The notes under the pieces: generated by a model
Told to the model about the DNA's origin: nothing
Database searches by the model: none
Seen by the model: the letters and a program-made list of their open reading frames with translations, nothing else
Position numbers and translations under genes: made by a program
Part shown: positions 47,108 through 55,583 of the stretch, piece by piece
How the letters are laid out: each line of letters begins with the position of its first letter
How positions within the stretch are numbered: position 1 is the stretch's first letter
Origin: Candidatus Koribacter versatilis Ellin345
Lineage (GTDB): Bacteria; Acidobacteriota; Terriglobia; Terriglobales; Acidobacteriaceae
Direction of reading: 5' to 3'
Assembly (NCBI RefSeq): GCF_000014005.1
Contig: NC_008009.1
Coordinates: forward strand, 4,154,001-4,218,000
Length of the DNA: 64,000 bases

Positions 47108-48523
47108 ATGTCTTCGCGACGCATCATCGCGTTCCTATTGCTTTCGGCGGCCCTCGGATTGGGACAGCTTAAGCCTGCGCACGACATCACTTACTCCGAA
47201 GCGAAGCCTGTCCTCAACGATTTTTCCGACGACCCACCCGCTGACCTCCGCGGCCTCACGCCGGCGCAGGTGCAGGCGAAGTGGCCCGCCTACGTTAGCG
47301 AGCAGGACCGCTCCACCCGCGAGCGCCTGCTCCAAGGCGACGAAGACTCGCTGGTAAATCTGTTGCTCTACGGAACCTCGTTCACGAAAGAGCCGCGATT
47401 GACCGCCGAGTTCCTGAAGCAAAACGGTATGAGCATCAATCCTGCTCAGCGCAGCGTTGTTTCCGACATCCTCTCGCGGCGAGCCAACGATGTGATCGCC
47501 GCCATGGCATCGCCAAATGCGGGCGAACGCCTGCGCTACATGCGCGGCCTGATGCAAAAGCGCGGACAGAATGTCGACACTCCCGCAGCGCGCGAAAAAC
47601 TCCACGCTTATCTGCTCGCCGCGGTCTCACGCGTGTATTCCGAGTTCTCGCAATTCGAGGAAAAATTGCAGCAGGCCCGGGAGGCTGGCGACACCGGCGT
47701 TGAGTTCGCCATTCGCAGCACGCTCTTCCAGCAGCGCGGCATCTCGCTCGATACCTCGATCATGCCCGACTACGCGCTTGAAGAAGCGCTGAAAGAAATC
47801 CTCCGCGTCCATCTTTTTGCGAGGGACGGCATCCACCGCGTCGCCGTGATCGGCCCCGGACTTGACTTTACCGATAAGGCGGAAGGCTTCGACTTCTATC
47901 CGCAGCAGACGACACAACCGTTCCTGTTGCTCGATTCCCTGATCCGCATCGGGCTTTCAAATCCAGACCAGGTCGAACTGACCACGCTCGACATCAGCCC
48001 GCGAGTGAACGAACACGTGGCTGCGATGCGCCGCAACGCGAGTCAGGGCAAGCCCTACGACATTCAAATGCCGCTGCGTGGAGACAAGAACTGGACCGCC
48101 GGCGCTCGCGAATTCTGGCAGAATGCCGGATCCAAAATCGCTGCGGCGACGAAGGCCGTAACCGTGCCGCCGTCGGAGGGCAAGGTAGAAATTCGCGCCA
48201 TCCGTGTGCCGACTGCCACGGTGCTGCGCATTCATCCGCGCGACGAGAATGTGGTGTGGCAGCGACTCCCGCTGAACGAAGACGAGAAATACGATCTCAT
48301 CGTCGCCACCAACATCCTGGTTTATTACGACGAATTCCACCAGGCGCTCGCACTCGCCAACATCCAATCCATGCTCAAGCCCGGCGGCCTGCTCCTCACC
48401 AACGACGGCCTGCCAGACGTCCAGACCCTAAGCATCCACCAGATCGGTGGTTCCAGCACCGCCTATTCCGACGAGAAAGAAGACGGCGACCACATCATCT
48501 GGTATCAATACAAGCCGCGCTAA
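47108..48523 (+). CDS. SAM-methyltransferase-like protein with an N-terminal signal peptide
   Basis: The 471-residue protein starts with a hydrophobic leader (MSSRRIIAFLLLSAALGLGQ), which looks like a signal peptide. Near residues 240-250 there is VAVIGPGLDF and later LDISPRV (SAM-binding motif I and acidic residue), and YDLIVATNILVYYDEFHQAL then MLKPGGLLLTND (motifs IV-V of CheR-like methyltransferases). A periplasmic SAM enzyme would be unusual, because SAM is cytoplasmic; the leader may instead be a mis-assigned start or the enzyme may be inactive. TAATAT lies 7 bases before the ATG. Confidence 0.65.
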   Translation: MSSRRIIAFLLLSAALGLGQLKPAHDITYSEAKPVLNDFSDDPPADLRGLTPAQVQAKWPAYVSEQDRSTRERLLQGDEDSLVNLLLYGTSFTKEPRLTAEFLKQNGMSINPAQRSVVSDILSRRANDVIAAMASPNAGERLRYMRGLMQKRGQNVDTPAAREKLHAYLLAAVSRVYSEFSQFEEKLQQAREAGDTGVEFAIRSTLFQQRGISLDTSIMPDYALEEALKEILRVHLFARDGIHRVAVIGPGLDFTDKAEGFDFYPQQTTQPFLLLDSLIRIGLSNPDQVELTTLDISPRVNEHVAAMRRNASQGKPYDIQMPLRGDKNWTAGAREFWQNAGSKIAAATKAVTVPPSEGKVEIRAIRVPTATVLRIHPRDENVVWQRLPLNEDEKYDLIVATNILVYYDEFHQALALANIQSMLKPGGLLLTNDGLPDVQTLSIHQIGGSSTAYSDEKEDGDHIIWYQYKPR

Positions 48524-48588
48524 AGCTTGGAGACATCAACTACGCTCTTCCGCTCGTTCTAGTCTCCCTGTATCTTGTCTCAATCCTT

Positions 48589-50028
48589 ATGTCCAGCGAC
48601 GCTCGTAAACCAGCTACTATCGCGCTTCTTCTCGTACTCATCCTTGGCGCCGTTGGCTACATTGGATACTCGGTCTACGCGCGGCAACAAGAAATTGCGG
48701 CGGGACAACCTCGCAAGACCTCGCCAGTTCCCGACATTCCAGACGATCCGCGCACGATCATTGCAAGTTGGACGGCCGACACCAACACCGACGTCGATGC
48801 CATGGAGCGGTATCAACTCGCCGCCGCGGAAGCCCTGGCCAAGGGTCAATACGACGATCTCGAACACATAGCAGACGAAGCCCGCTCCAGGAAAACCCGC
48901 TTCGCTGGTGGCACGTGGAAGCTGCTCGAGCTCTATCGCGGTCTCAGCAAGCCAATCGGAGGAGATAACGCAACCGATGCCGATTGGCAGGCATTGATCG
49001 GCAATCTCCAGACGTGGACCAAGAAGAACTCTGAATCCATCACAGCGCGCGTCGCCCTCGCCGATGCCTATCTCAACTATGGCTTCTTTGCCCGCGGCGA
49101 CGACGTGGCCGACAATGTCACCGAGTCTGGCGCTCGCCTCTTTTCTGAGCGCGCCCAACAGGCCCGCGACACCCTCGAAGAAGCCCATCGTCTCCGCGGA
49201 GACGATCCGCACTGGTACTACGCGATGCTGCGCGTGGCGCTGCAACAGGGATGGAAGCAGAGCGAAGAAGCAGCGGTTTTCGATAAGGCCGTTGCTTACG
49301 AGCCCACCTATTACACCTACTATCGCGAACGTGGTCGATATCTCCAGCGGAAGTGGTACGGCAAGAGCGGTCAATTCCAGCAGTTCGCCGATGACATCGC
49401 GGATCGCATCGGCGGCGACGAAGGCGATCGCATTTACTTCGAAATCGCCGCGACCTGCCAATGCGCCTATGATCAAGAGTTCAAGCAGATGAAATGGGTC
49501 CGGGTGAAGCGCGGCTATGAAAAGATCCAGTCGAAGTATGACGCCTCACTCGTGAAGATGAACCAGATGGCGTGGCTCGCCACCCAGAACTGGGACCCGA
49601 TGTACGCCGCGCCGCTTTTCCCGCAAATCGGCAGCAGCTACTCCATAGCAACTTGGCAACACAAGAAGTACTTCATCGGCGCAAAGGACTGGACCAACGC
49701 CTTCCTCATGCCCGGAGGAGATTACCCCATTGCGGCCCGCGCCAATCTCAAAACCGATGTTGGACGTGCCTATGCCAAGGCAGTAAATGCTGAATTCAAT
49801 AGCAAGTACTCCAAAATTCTCAATGACTGCCGTACTCAAGTTGCAGACCAGCTGCGCGCCTTCGACATCTACGCCGATGTGCAACAGGATGGCACTCTCT
49901 TCAACATCAATCCGCACCCGAAGAACCAGTTCAGTGATTGCGTAGCGCCGAAAATCGACCGTCAAGTCGTGGCGCGTCCACCAAATCCAAACTACTGGGT
50001 CAGGCTGAACGTTCCTGAGCACGAATAG
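48589..50028 (+). CDS. Membrane-anchored hypothetical protein (helical-repeat, DUF4034-like)
   Basis: The 479-residue protein (ATG at 48589) has an N-terminal membrane helix (residues ~8-28), a Pro-rich linker and a long helical domain rich in Tyr/Trp (WKLLELYRGLS, YYAMLRVALQQGW, YYTYYRERGRYLQ). This resembles DUF4034-like or TPR-like helical repeats, from memory and not certain. The C-terminal ~100 residues contain several cysteines. It is 65 bases downstream of the methyltransferase-like gene on the same strand, and may be functionally linked. Confidence 0.55.
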   Translation: MSSDARKPATIALLLVLILGAVGYIGYSVYARQQEIAAGQPRKTSPVPDIPDDPRTIIASWTADTNTDVDAMERYQLAAAEALAKGQYDDLEHIADEARSRKTRFAGGTWKLLELYRGLSKPIGGDNATDADWQALIGNLQTWTKKNSESITARVALADAYLNYGFFARGDDVADNVTESGARLFSERAQQARDTLEEAHRLRGDDPHWYYAMLRVALQQGWKQSEEAAVFDKAVAYEPTYYTYYRERGRYLQRKWYGKSGQFQQFADDIADRIGGDEGDRIYFEIAATCQCAYDQEFKQMKWVRVKRGYEKIQSKYDASLVKMNQMAWLATQNWDPMYAAPLFPQIGSSYSIATWQHKKYFIGAKDWTNAFLMPGGDYPIAARANLKTDVGRAYAKAVNAEFNSKYSKILNDCRTQVADQLRAFDIYADVQQDGTLFNINPHPKNQFSDCVAPKIDRQVVARPPNPNYWVRLNVPEHE

Positions 50029-50032
50029 GAAA

Positions 50033-50050
50033 AGGCGCCGCGAGGCGCCT
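50033..50050 (-). terminator. Terminator of the phytase/esterase-like gene
   Basis: Stem AGGCGCC/GGCGCCT with a 4-base loop, followed on the minus strand by TTTTCC, 25 bases past the stop at 50075. Confidence 0.6.
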
Positions 50051-50074
50051 CTCCTACGAAACATCCAGTTCGTT

Positions 50075-51475
50075 TTACCCCTCCCATGGGAACCGTTCTA
50101 CGTGCTGCGGCACATACACCGAGCCGGCGAGATCGGCATCCGTGAACCCGAACACGAAGTACTGGTTCGGGTTGCTGTTGGTGATGCCGGCGTAGTCCTG
50201 CAGGAAGTCGTTATCATTCGCGACCCAGATGGTATGAATCGTCTTGCCCTTCTGGCGCACATCCGATCCAAAGGTTACGCCTTCGAGCTTCGCGGGAATC
50301 TGCATGGAGACAATGCCGTTGGCGTTGAGAATACCGACGATGTCCAGGAACAACGACTTCGGCGTGGAAGCCGCCGCTGCCGCCGCATCTGCGGATGTCA
50401 TGCCCGTGATGTCGATCGCCTTAGCGAGGTCAATCTTGTAGAGCTTCTTCACTACGGCTGTCGAGCCATCGCCCAGCCCATTGCCATCGCGTTCATCCAC
50501 GATGAACTCGTGATTGTTCAGCGCGATGATATCGCTCACGCCGGAGCCGTCGGTCAACAAATATCCGAACTCATGAATGACTTTGCCTGATGCGATATCG
50601 ATGACAGCCATCCGCAGCAACTTCTTCTGCTTCGCCGCGGCATCCTGGATCGTCGCTGCCTGCAGAATGCCGACCAGTTTCCTGCCGTCTGGCGTAATCG
50701 CCAGCCCTTCCATGCCTTTGTTGGGCACGCGTCCGCTGGTGTTCGCGGCCTGCTCCGAAGCCGTCGTAGTGTTCTTGTGCGCTACATAGAACTCTGGCGG
50801 AAGCTGGAAGCTCCGAATGCGCTCACCCGTCAAGCGGCTGAACTGGTAAACATACGGGCCGTATTCGTCGGAGATGAACACCGACCATCCATCGTTGGAA
50901 ACGCGGATCGACTCGGCATCGAGGCGCGCGTCGAATTGATCGTCGGAACCAGTCGCCGAGTTGAAGTCGTCAGAACGTCCCGAGAAGTAATGACGGAAAT
51001 GTGAATTGATTGGGGGCACGCCCGAAGGGACACCGTAGGCGGTGCCATCGCCATAGTGCAGCGGCGCCAGCGCAAACAGTAGCGTTGTATCCTTCAGCTT
51101 CGGCTCCACGCGGAACGGCAGCGTCCCATGTGGGTTCGGCAGAAGCTGCATCTGGATGGTGTGGAAGCGCTCGACGTACGAGGCGGTGTCGTCAATCAGG
51201 GAGTTGTAGCTGACGGCATTGGGACCGCGGTCCGGAACCGCAAGGAACGTATCGCCGGAAACATACGTCAATCCCGACCCCAGACCGCCCAGCAGGTTCG
51301 CGGACACGCCATTCTCGAGGGTGTAATTCAAGCCCGACAAGTCTTTGTAATAACCGGCGCGCGAAGTGGTCAGCGTGCCGCGGGCAATAAGGTTTGGCTG
51401 TGCCTGGGCCTGGGTCGCGGCAATCGAGCCACACGCAAGGACAATTGCGCAGAAACGGAGCAATGCATCTCTCAC
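50075..51475 (-). CDS. Exported phytase/esterase-like beta-propeller protein
   Basis: The 466-residue protein has a signal peptide (MRDALLRFCAIVLACGSIAATQAQA) and motifs of the esterase-like/phytase-like family (PF13449 type): GGLGSGLTYVSGDTFLAVPD RGPN near residue 64-88, then LDAESIRVSNDGWSVFISDEYGP, and later NKGMEGLAITPDGRKLVGIL. These define a six-bladed propeller that hydrolyses phosphate or carboxyl esters in related proteins; the exact substrate is not determinable. Probably periplasmic. Confidence 0.75.
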   Translation of the reverse strand: MRDALLRFCAIVLACGSIAATQAQAQPNLIARGTLTTSRAGYYKDLSGLNYTLENGVSANLLGGLGSGLTYVSGDTFLAVPDRGPNAVSYNSLIDDTASYVERFHTIQMQLLPNPHGTLPFRVEPKLKDTTLLFALAPLHYGDGTAYGVPSGVPPINSHFRHYFSGRSDDFNSATGSDDQFDARLDAESIRVSNDGWSVFISDEYGPYVYQFSRLTGERIRSFQLPPEFYVAHKNTTTASEQAANTSGRVPNKGMEGLAITPDGRKLVGILQAATIQDAAAKQKKLLRMAVIDIASGKVIHEFGYLLTDGSGVSDIIALNNHEFIVDERDGNGLGDGSTAVVKKLYKIDLAKAIDITGMTSADAAAAAASTPKSLFLDIVGILNANGIVSMQIPAKLEGVTFGSDVRQKGKTIHTIWVANDNDFLQDYAGITNSNPNQYFVFGFTDADLAGSVYVPQHVERFPWEG

Positions 51476-51804
51476 GGATCGGTTCTCCTATGCTTTTCTC
51501 TTGGTCTAGCGACCAGCGGAAAGTCTAAGGAGACACGCTGCTGCCTAGGTAAACGTACGTTGAATTTTGCAGACCCATAACGATTGCTTACAGATAGCCG
51601 ATCATCGATGTCTCTGCTCGCCGATGATTGCTTAGCCGAGGCAACCTTCTGCACGATTGCTATGTTCCGCAACTGAGTGGGGATGCTGTGACTCTCGTTT
51701 CAAGCCAACTCGCTCCTGAACTCCCGCCATCCGAACAGATGGCCCACGAGTAGTAAGGCCGCCGCGGCCCAGCATGGACGCCGCAAGACCCAGGAGGGAA
51801 ACAC
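51476..51804. other. Divergent intergenic region, nothing coding seen
   Basis: About 330 bases between the phytase-like gene and the BON lipoprotein. It must contain both promoters; no ORF, repeat or RNA gene was recognised. A GAGGG stretch just before 51805 is the BON gene ribosome site. Confidence 0.4.
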
Positions 51805-52371
51805 ATGAAACGCAGTGCACTCGCAGTTCTCTTCGCGTTGCTGCTCGCCGTATTCGCGACCACCGCATGCAACAACAAAGCGACCGAACACGCCGACGTA
51901 AAAGACAAAGTTGATAGCGCCATGACGCAGGGCAATCTCGGCGTCGTGAAAGTCGCGCAGGACCGCGACAAGGGCGTCCTCACGCTGACCGGCGACGTTA
52001 TCTCCGCCGACGACAAAGCCCGCGCCGAACAGATCGCCAAAGAAAACGCTCCTGATTACACCGTCGCCAACGAACTCGGCGTGCGTCCGCAGGAAGCCGA
52101 TGCCAGCCAGCTCAAAGGCGTAGACGACAAGCTCGACGACGGCATCAAGGACAACTTCAAGGCCTCGATCAAGGCCCACAAGGCCCTCGATGACCAGAGC
52201 ATCCGCGCCGACGTGAAGAACGGCACCATCGTTCTGAAGGGCAGCGTCAAGACGTCTACACAGAAGATGGAAGCTGCGAAGCTCGCCAAGGCCGTTCCGA
52301 ACGTGAAGCAAGTCGTCAACGAACTCGAAGTGAAGTCCGACAAGAGCTCGACCTCCGCCTCCGCGGAGTAA
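51805..52371 (+). CDS. BON-domain lipoprotein
   Basis: The 188-residue protein has a lipoprotein leader with lipobox (LLLAVFATTACNNK) and two BON domains: residues ~32-93 (VKDKVDSAMTQGNLGVVKVAQDRDKGVLTLTGDV) and ~110-178 (LDDGIKDNFKASIKAHKALD ... VKNGTIVLKGSVKTSTQKME). BON domains bind phospholipid, and OsmY-like proteins respond to osmotic or envelope stress. It is likely anchored in the outer membrane. GGAGGG lies upstream. A strong terminator follows, so it is monocistronic. Confidence 0.9.
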   Translation: MKRSALAVLFALLLAVFATTACNNKATEHADVKDKVDSAMTQGNLGVVKVAQDRDKGVLTLTGDVISADDKARAEQIAKENAPDYTVANELGVRPQEADASQLKGVDDKLDDGIKDNFKASIKAHKALDDQSIRADVKNGTIVLKGSVKTSTQKMEAAKLAKAVPNVKQVVNELEVKSDKSSTSASAE

Positions 52372-52399
52372 GTTCGGCTACTCAATATCTTCTGAGGGT

Positions 52400-52440
52400 G
52401 CCCCATTCTTATCCGTGCAGCGGATAGGGTGGGGCCTTTT
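52400..52440 (+). terminator. Strong terminator after the BON lipoprotein gene
   Basis: Stem GCCCCATTCTTATCCG / CGGATAGGGTGGGGC (one bulge) followed by CTTTT, 29 bases past the stop codon. Confidence 0.9.
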
Positions 52441-52490
52441 GTCATCCTGAGCGAAGCACGCGAAGCGTGCGAAGTCGAAGGACCCCTATC
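52441..52490 (+). repeat. Dispersed GTCATCCTGAGC-type repeat, copy 4
   Basis: GTCATCCTGAGCGAAGC, internal hairpin GCACGCG-A-AGCGTGC, then GAAGTCGAAGGACCCCTATC. It abuts the BON terminator. This copy is closest to the consensus. Confidence 0.85.
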
Positions 52491-52525
52491 CCACCACAGA
52501 TTTTTGAGATTGTCCTGCGAGCTAA

Positions 52526-53401
52526 CTACTGGCTGCGATACACAACCTTCAACCGATCATTCTCCAGCGTCCGCGCAATCTGTTTGCGCGCGTGGATGGC
52601 CCACGGCCCATTGGCGTCCAGCTTGGTATAGGTGCGCCAATGCTTGAGCGCCTTGCGCGGCATCTTCAACTTCTCAAAGGCAAGCGCCAGGTTGTAATGC
52701 GCGTCCGCGTAAGTGGGCGCAAGAATAATCGCAGTCCGATACGCCCGCACGGCTTCGTCCAAACGTCCGGTTTCATCGAGAACGTTGCCGAGATCGAAGT
52801 ATGCCAGCGCGTAACGCGAATCGATTTCGACGGCCTTGCGGTAGTGCATCTCGGCATCATCGAATTCGCCGCGGTTGTAATACACCGTGCCGAGGTTGAT
52901 GTGCGCCGCCGCATGGTTCGGCTCAATTTCCAGGACCTTCATATAGGCCGCGATCGCTTCGTCCTGGCTGTTCGGATCTTCTTCCAGCGCCACGCCGCGC
53001 GCAAAGAATTCGCTCGCGGTCTGCGCCGAATACATGCGCCGCACGTTGGCCGATACCAGTTGCCCGACCGGCGCAAACTCCATCATGTACTGCCCGCCGA
53101 TGGGATCCATCGACATGCCTTCATGCCGGAACGCGACTCTTCCGCGCACCGTGATCGCCGACGCCTCCAGCAGCGGATTCTCCAACCCAGCCACCTGCTT
53201 CTGCATGGCCTGCAGTGATTCGCGAATCGCCGTCGGGCGCACTTTTTGCGCCCGCAGGTCCCGAACTTTTTTCACTTGAAGGAGATCGAAGAAGGAATAC
53301 ATCTCGGACGAAGCAAGCAAGCCCGCCTTTTCCCAGCCAATCAGTTGCTTGGCCGAGATATGCAGGATGCGCAACACGTCCGCTCGATGGTAACGATGCA
53401 T
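52526..53401 (-). CDS. MerR-type HTH fused to TPR repeats
   Basis: From the ATG at 53401 (an in-frame TTG at 53431 is an alternative) the 291-residue protein has a MerR-like N-terminal winged helix (MHRYHRADVLRILHISAKQL, GWEKAGLLASSEMYSFFDLL, then VKKVRDLRAQKVRPTAIRE), and from ~130 four to five TPR repeats (GVALEEDPNSQDEAIAAYMK ... AHINLGTVYYNRGEFDDAEM ... AHYNLALAFEKLKMPRKALK). A MerR-TPR fusion is unusual, because MerR proteins normally carry a C-terminal ligand- or metal-binding helix. The TPRs may serve as a protein-interaction sensor. It may bind DNA as a dimer. No target is suggested. Confidence 0.75.
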   Translation of the reverse strand: MHRYHRADVLRILHISAKQLIGWEKAGLLASSEMYSFFDLLQVKKVRDLRAQKVRPTAIRESLQAMQKQVAGLENPLLEASAITVRGRVAFRHEGMSMDPIGGQYMMEFAPVGQLVSANVRRMYSAQTASEFFARGVALEEDPNSQDEAIAAYMKVLEIEPNHAAAHINLGTVYYNRGEFDDAEMHYRKAVEIDSRYALAYFDLGNVLDETGRLDEAVRAYRTAIILAPTYADAHYNLALAFEKLKMPRKALKHWRTYTKLDANGPWAIHARKQIARTLENDRLKVVYRSQ

Positions 53402-53552
53402 CGGGTAGAGTTCAGCTCCAGCCACTGTCAATTATGCGAGCCTGTTACTCCGGAATCAAGGGGCAAGCCCTTCTAAGTAAACAATTTCTGAGGAAAAACC
53501 CGTGCGAATTTACATTCGCGCGAAATGGAGAATCTCCGTGCATCATTGCGAC

Positions 53553-53571
53553 TACAAGTATAGCATCTGTA
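53553..53571 (+). promoter_or_regulatory. Possible operator of the ParDE-like pair
   Basis: Imperfect inverted repeat TACAAG-TATAGCAT-CTGTA, 16 bases before the antitoxin start. TATAGC in its centre could be the -10. Speculative. Confidence 0.25.
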
Positions 53572-53586
53572 TTCGGAGCAGTTCTT

Positions 53587-53835
53587 ATGCCTGAAAACCA
53601 ACCCATCACCCTGCGACTCGATCCGAAGTTGACGAAAAAACTCGACAAACTTGCGGAAGCCACCCAGCGCAGCCGCACATTTCTGCTCACAGAAGCGGTG
53701 AAAGATTATCTATCGATCAACGAATGGCAGATCGAAGAAATTCAGAAGGGTTTGCAGGAAGCTGATGCAGGAGACTTCGCAACCGACGAAGAAGTAGAGC
53801 AGGTCTTCAAGAAATACAGACGCCGTGCAGGTTAA
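53587..53835 (+). CDS. Ribbon-helix-helix antitoxin, ParD/CopG-like
   Basis: The 82-residue protein opens ITLRLDPKLTKKLDKLAE, a ribbon-helix-helix DNA-binding pattern, followed by TFLLTEAVKDYL and an acidic C-terminal tail (LQEADAGDFATDEEVEQVFK) that would neutralise the toxin. It is followed by an overlapping (11 bases) RelE/ParE-type gene, so it is the antitoxin of a type II toxin-antitoxin pair that autoregulates its promoter. GGAG lies upstream of the ATG. Confidence 0.85.
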   Translation: MPENQPITLRLDPKLTKKLDKLAEATQRSRTFLLTEAVKDYLSINEWQIEEIQKGLQEADAGDFATDEEVEQVFKKYRRRAG

Positions 53836-54109
53836 GTGGCTCCGTCGGGCCCTCTCCAACCTTCGCGATGAGGTTGACTACATTTCTCGCGATAACCCGA
53901 CAGCGGCGGAAAACACGGCGGAACTCATCGCTTCCGCTGTGAGCCATCTCGCGCAATTTCCTGCGATGGGACGCGTGGGCAGAGTCTACGGGACACGAGA
54001 ACTAGTGATTGCCAATACTCCGTACGTGGTCCCCTACCGCGTACGTGACAATCGCATTGAAATTATCCGGGTGTTCCACGCTTCGCGTCGTTGGCCGGAC
54101 TCGTTCTAG
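53825..54109 (+). CDS. ParE/RelE-superfamily toxin
   Basis: The 94-residue protein starts at GTG 53825 within the antitoxin's last codons. It shows KWLRRALSNLRDEVDYISRD, SHLAQFPAMGRVGRVYGTREL and YVVPYRVRDNRIEIIRVFHASRRWP, the ParE/RelE-like toxin fold. ParE-type toxins poison DNA gyrase and RelE-type toxins cleave ribosome-bound mRNA; the RVFHASRRWP end is common to both. It shares a CTAG stop with the convergent 54106 gene. Confidence 0.87.
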   Translation: MQVKWLRRALSNLRDEVDYISRDNPTAAENTAELIASAVSHLAQFPAMGRVGRVYGTRELVIANTPYVVPYRVRDNRIEIIRVFHASRRWPDSF

Positions 54110-55029
54110 TTTCCTCGATCCGCCACGCTCTTTCCCCACCACTGCAGCACCCGCATCGCCCGCAGTGTATTCCACCGGCTCGGCTCGCCGACGTTCTCTC
54201 CGGTTGGAACCGTGATCGCCTCGTTATACGCCTGGTCAAGAATCCAGCGTCCGTCGCTCTGCCGCTTGCTCTCGATAATCCGGATCGCATCGCTCATCCG
54301 ACCATCGGGCTCCACACCAGCCGCTCGGAAATAGTCGAGCCCACGCAGCACGTCGTAGTGATACCGCGGCGGAAACGCAAACTCCAGGAACTCCGGATTT
54401 GCGACTTCGCCGGTCGTGAGCCGCCTGAACAGACCGCGCCGAAGCAGGTACTCTTCCGCACACCGCCTTGCCGCCGTGACGTCTGTCCTAATTCCCACGG
54501 CGAGCTCAAACTCGCGTAATCCCTCCAGCACGCAGATCGTCGAGTGAAACGACGACCGCGTACTCTTCGGCGCATCGCAATTCCATCCGCCATCCGCGAG
54601 TTGTTCACTCAACAACCGAGACGCCAGGCTCTCCGACGGCCGCCCGAAGTACGACCCCGCCGCCAACGCGCCGCCATTGATGCACGGCTCGGTTTCGCCC
54701 TCGACAAACGGCTTGCCGCCCAAGTCCTCTGCCCAGCGAAACCCCGTGTGCAACCGCTCGACCGCCGAGGCCACTGCCGGATCGCTCGAATCCGCGCCGG
54801 TTGCTCGCAGCAACTGCATCATGAAGAGTGTCGGCAGCCAGTCCGGCTCATCCGGTAAATGCCAGGCGCCATCGGAGCCCTGTGCCGCCAGCACCGCCGC
54901 GCCAATTCCCTCGTGCGGAACCCGCGCCCGTTCTGCTGCTATCTTGGCCGGAGCAGCGTCGGTCAGGTCGCGCATCACCTGCCAGCGAATCGCCGGATCG
55001 CCTTCTAGAAGCCAGGAAATCGTATCCAT
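54106..55029 (-). CDS. Terpenoid-cyclase-fold (squalene/oxidosqualene-cyclase-like) protein
   Basis: The 307-residue protein is an alpha/alpha toroid with motifs resembling prenyltransferase/squalene-cyclase repeats: VLAAQGSDGAWHLPD, LSEQLADGGWNCDAPKSTRS (QxxDGGW), IIESKRQSDGRWILDQAY. Three or more QxxDGxW-like repeats are visible. At 307 residues it is much shorter than full cyclases (~600) and lacks the DxDD motif, so it is probably not a hopanoid cyclase but a related helical-barrel protein. It has a 24-base gap to an upstream membrane protein. Confidence 0.7.
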   Translation of the reverse strand: MDTISWLLEGDPAIRWQVMRDLTDAAPAKIAAERARVPHEGIGAAVLAAQGSDGAWHLPDEPDWLPTLFMMQLLRATGADSSDPAVASAVERLHTGFRWAEDLGGKPFVEGETEPCINGGALAAGSYFGRPSESLASRLLSEQLADGGWNCDAPKSTRSSFHSTICVLEGLREFELAVGIRTDVTAARRCAEEYLLRRGLFRRLTTGEVANPEFLEFAFPPRYHYDVLRGLDYFRAAGVEPDGRMSDAIRIIESKRQSDGRWILDQAYNEAITVPTGENVGEPSRWNTLRAMRVLQWWGKSVADRGN

Positions 55030-55053
55030 GGCGGCGATGGTATCAACTTCCGG

Positions 55054-55470
55054 CTACGTCCTGCCCGACAACGCCGCCGCCGTCACCAAGCACACCGCAA
55101 TCACCGCCGAGAACACCACTGGCACGACGAAGAAATATCGCCAACTCAGCACCCCGTTGACCGCAAAGCAAGCTGCCAGCGCCCAGCCCACACCGCGCAT
55201 GGCCACCAGGGTTTCTCCCCGCAAACCTCCAAGTTGCCACGCCACCACGGCCGCGAACAGCAGCAACACCGAGACAAATAGTCCGAAGCCAACGTAGAAA
55301 TCCCAGTACGAGCGCGTAAATCCCTGCACTGCGAAATGGCTCGATTGCATGGTGGAGACCAGCGAATCAATGCCCCACTTCGGATCAACCTGTCGAAACC
55401 CCAGCGTGTGCCCTACGGCGAACAACACCAGCAACACGGACGCGATGCGATAGAAGATGGACGCTTTCAA
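55054..55470 (-). CDS. Hypothetical four-helix membrane protein
   Basis: The 138-residue protein has four predicted helices (about 5-22, 60-82, 90-105, 114-134) and a FAVGHTLGFRQVDPKWG stretch seen in small membrane proteins of the LIC_13387-like group. It is the first gene of a probable two-gene unit with the terpenoid-cyclase-fold protein, 24 bases apart. Function unknown. Confidence 0.65.
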   Translation of the reverse strand: MKASIFYRIASVLLVLFAVGHTLGFRQVDPKWGIDSLVSTMQSSHFAVQGFTRSYWDFYVGFGLFVSVLLLFAAVVAWQLGGLRGETLVAMRGVGWALAACFAVNGVLSWRYFFVVPVVFSAVIAVCLVTAAALSGRT

Positions 55471-55542
55471 GCGGGTCCCTCTCTCAACAGATTTTGAGAA
55501 AGAACAATAACAGTTCTCGATTGCTCTTCCCCAAAATCAAAA

Positions 55543-55564
55543 ACGCCCAGCTCTCGCCGGGCGT
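55543..55564 (-). terminator. Terminator of the VWFA protein gene
   Basis: Stem ACGCCC/GGGCGT around GGCGAGAGCT on the minus strand, followed by TTTTTGA, 20 bases past the stop at 55584. Confidence 0.7.
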
Positions 55565-55583
55565 CTCGAAATAACCAACCGCT

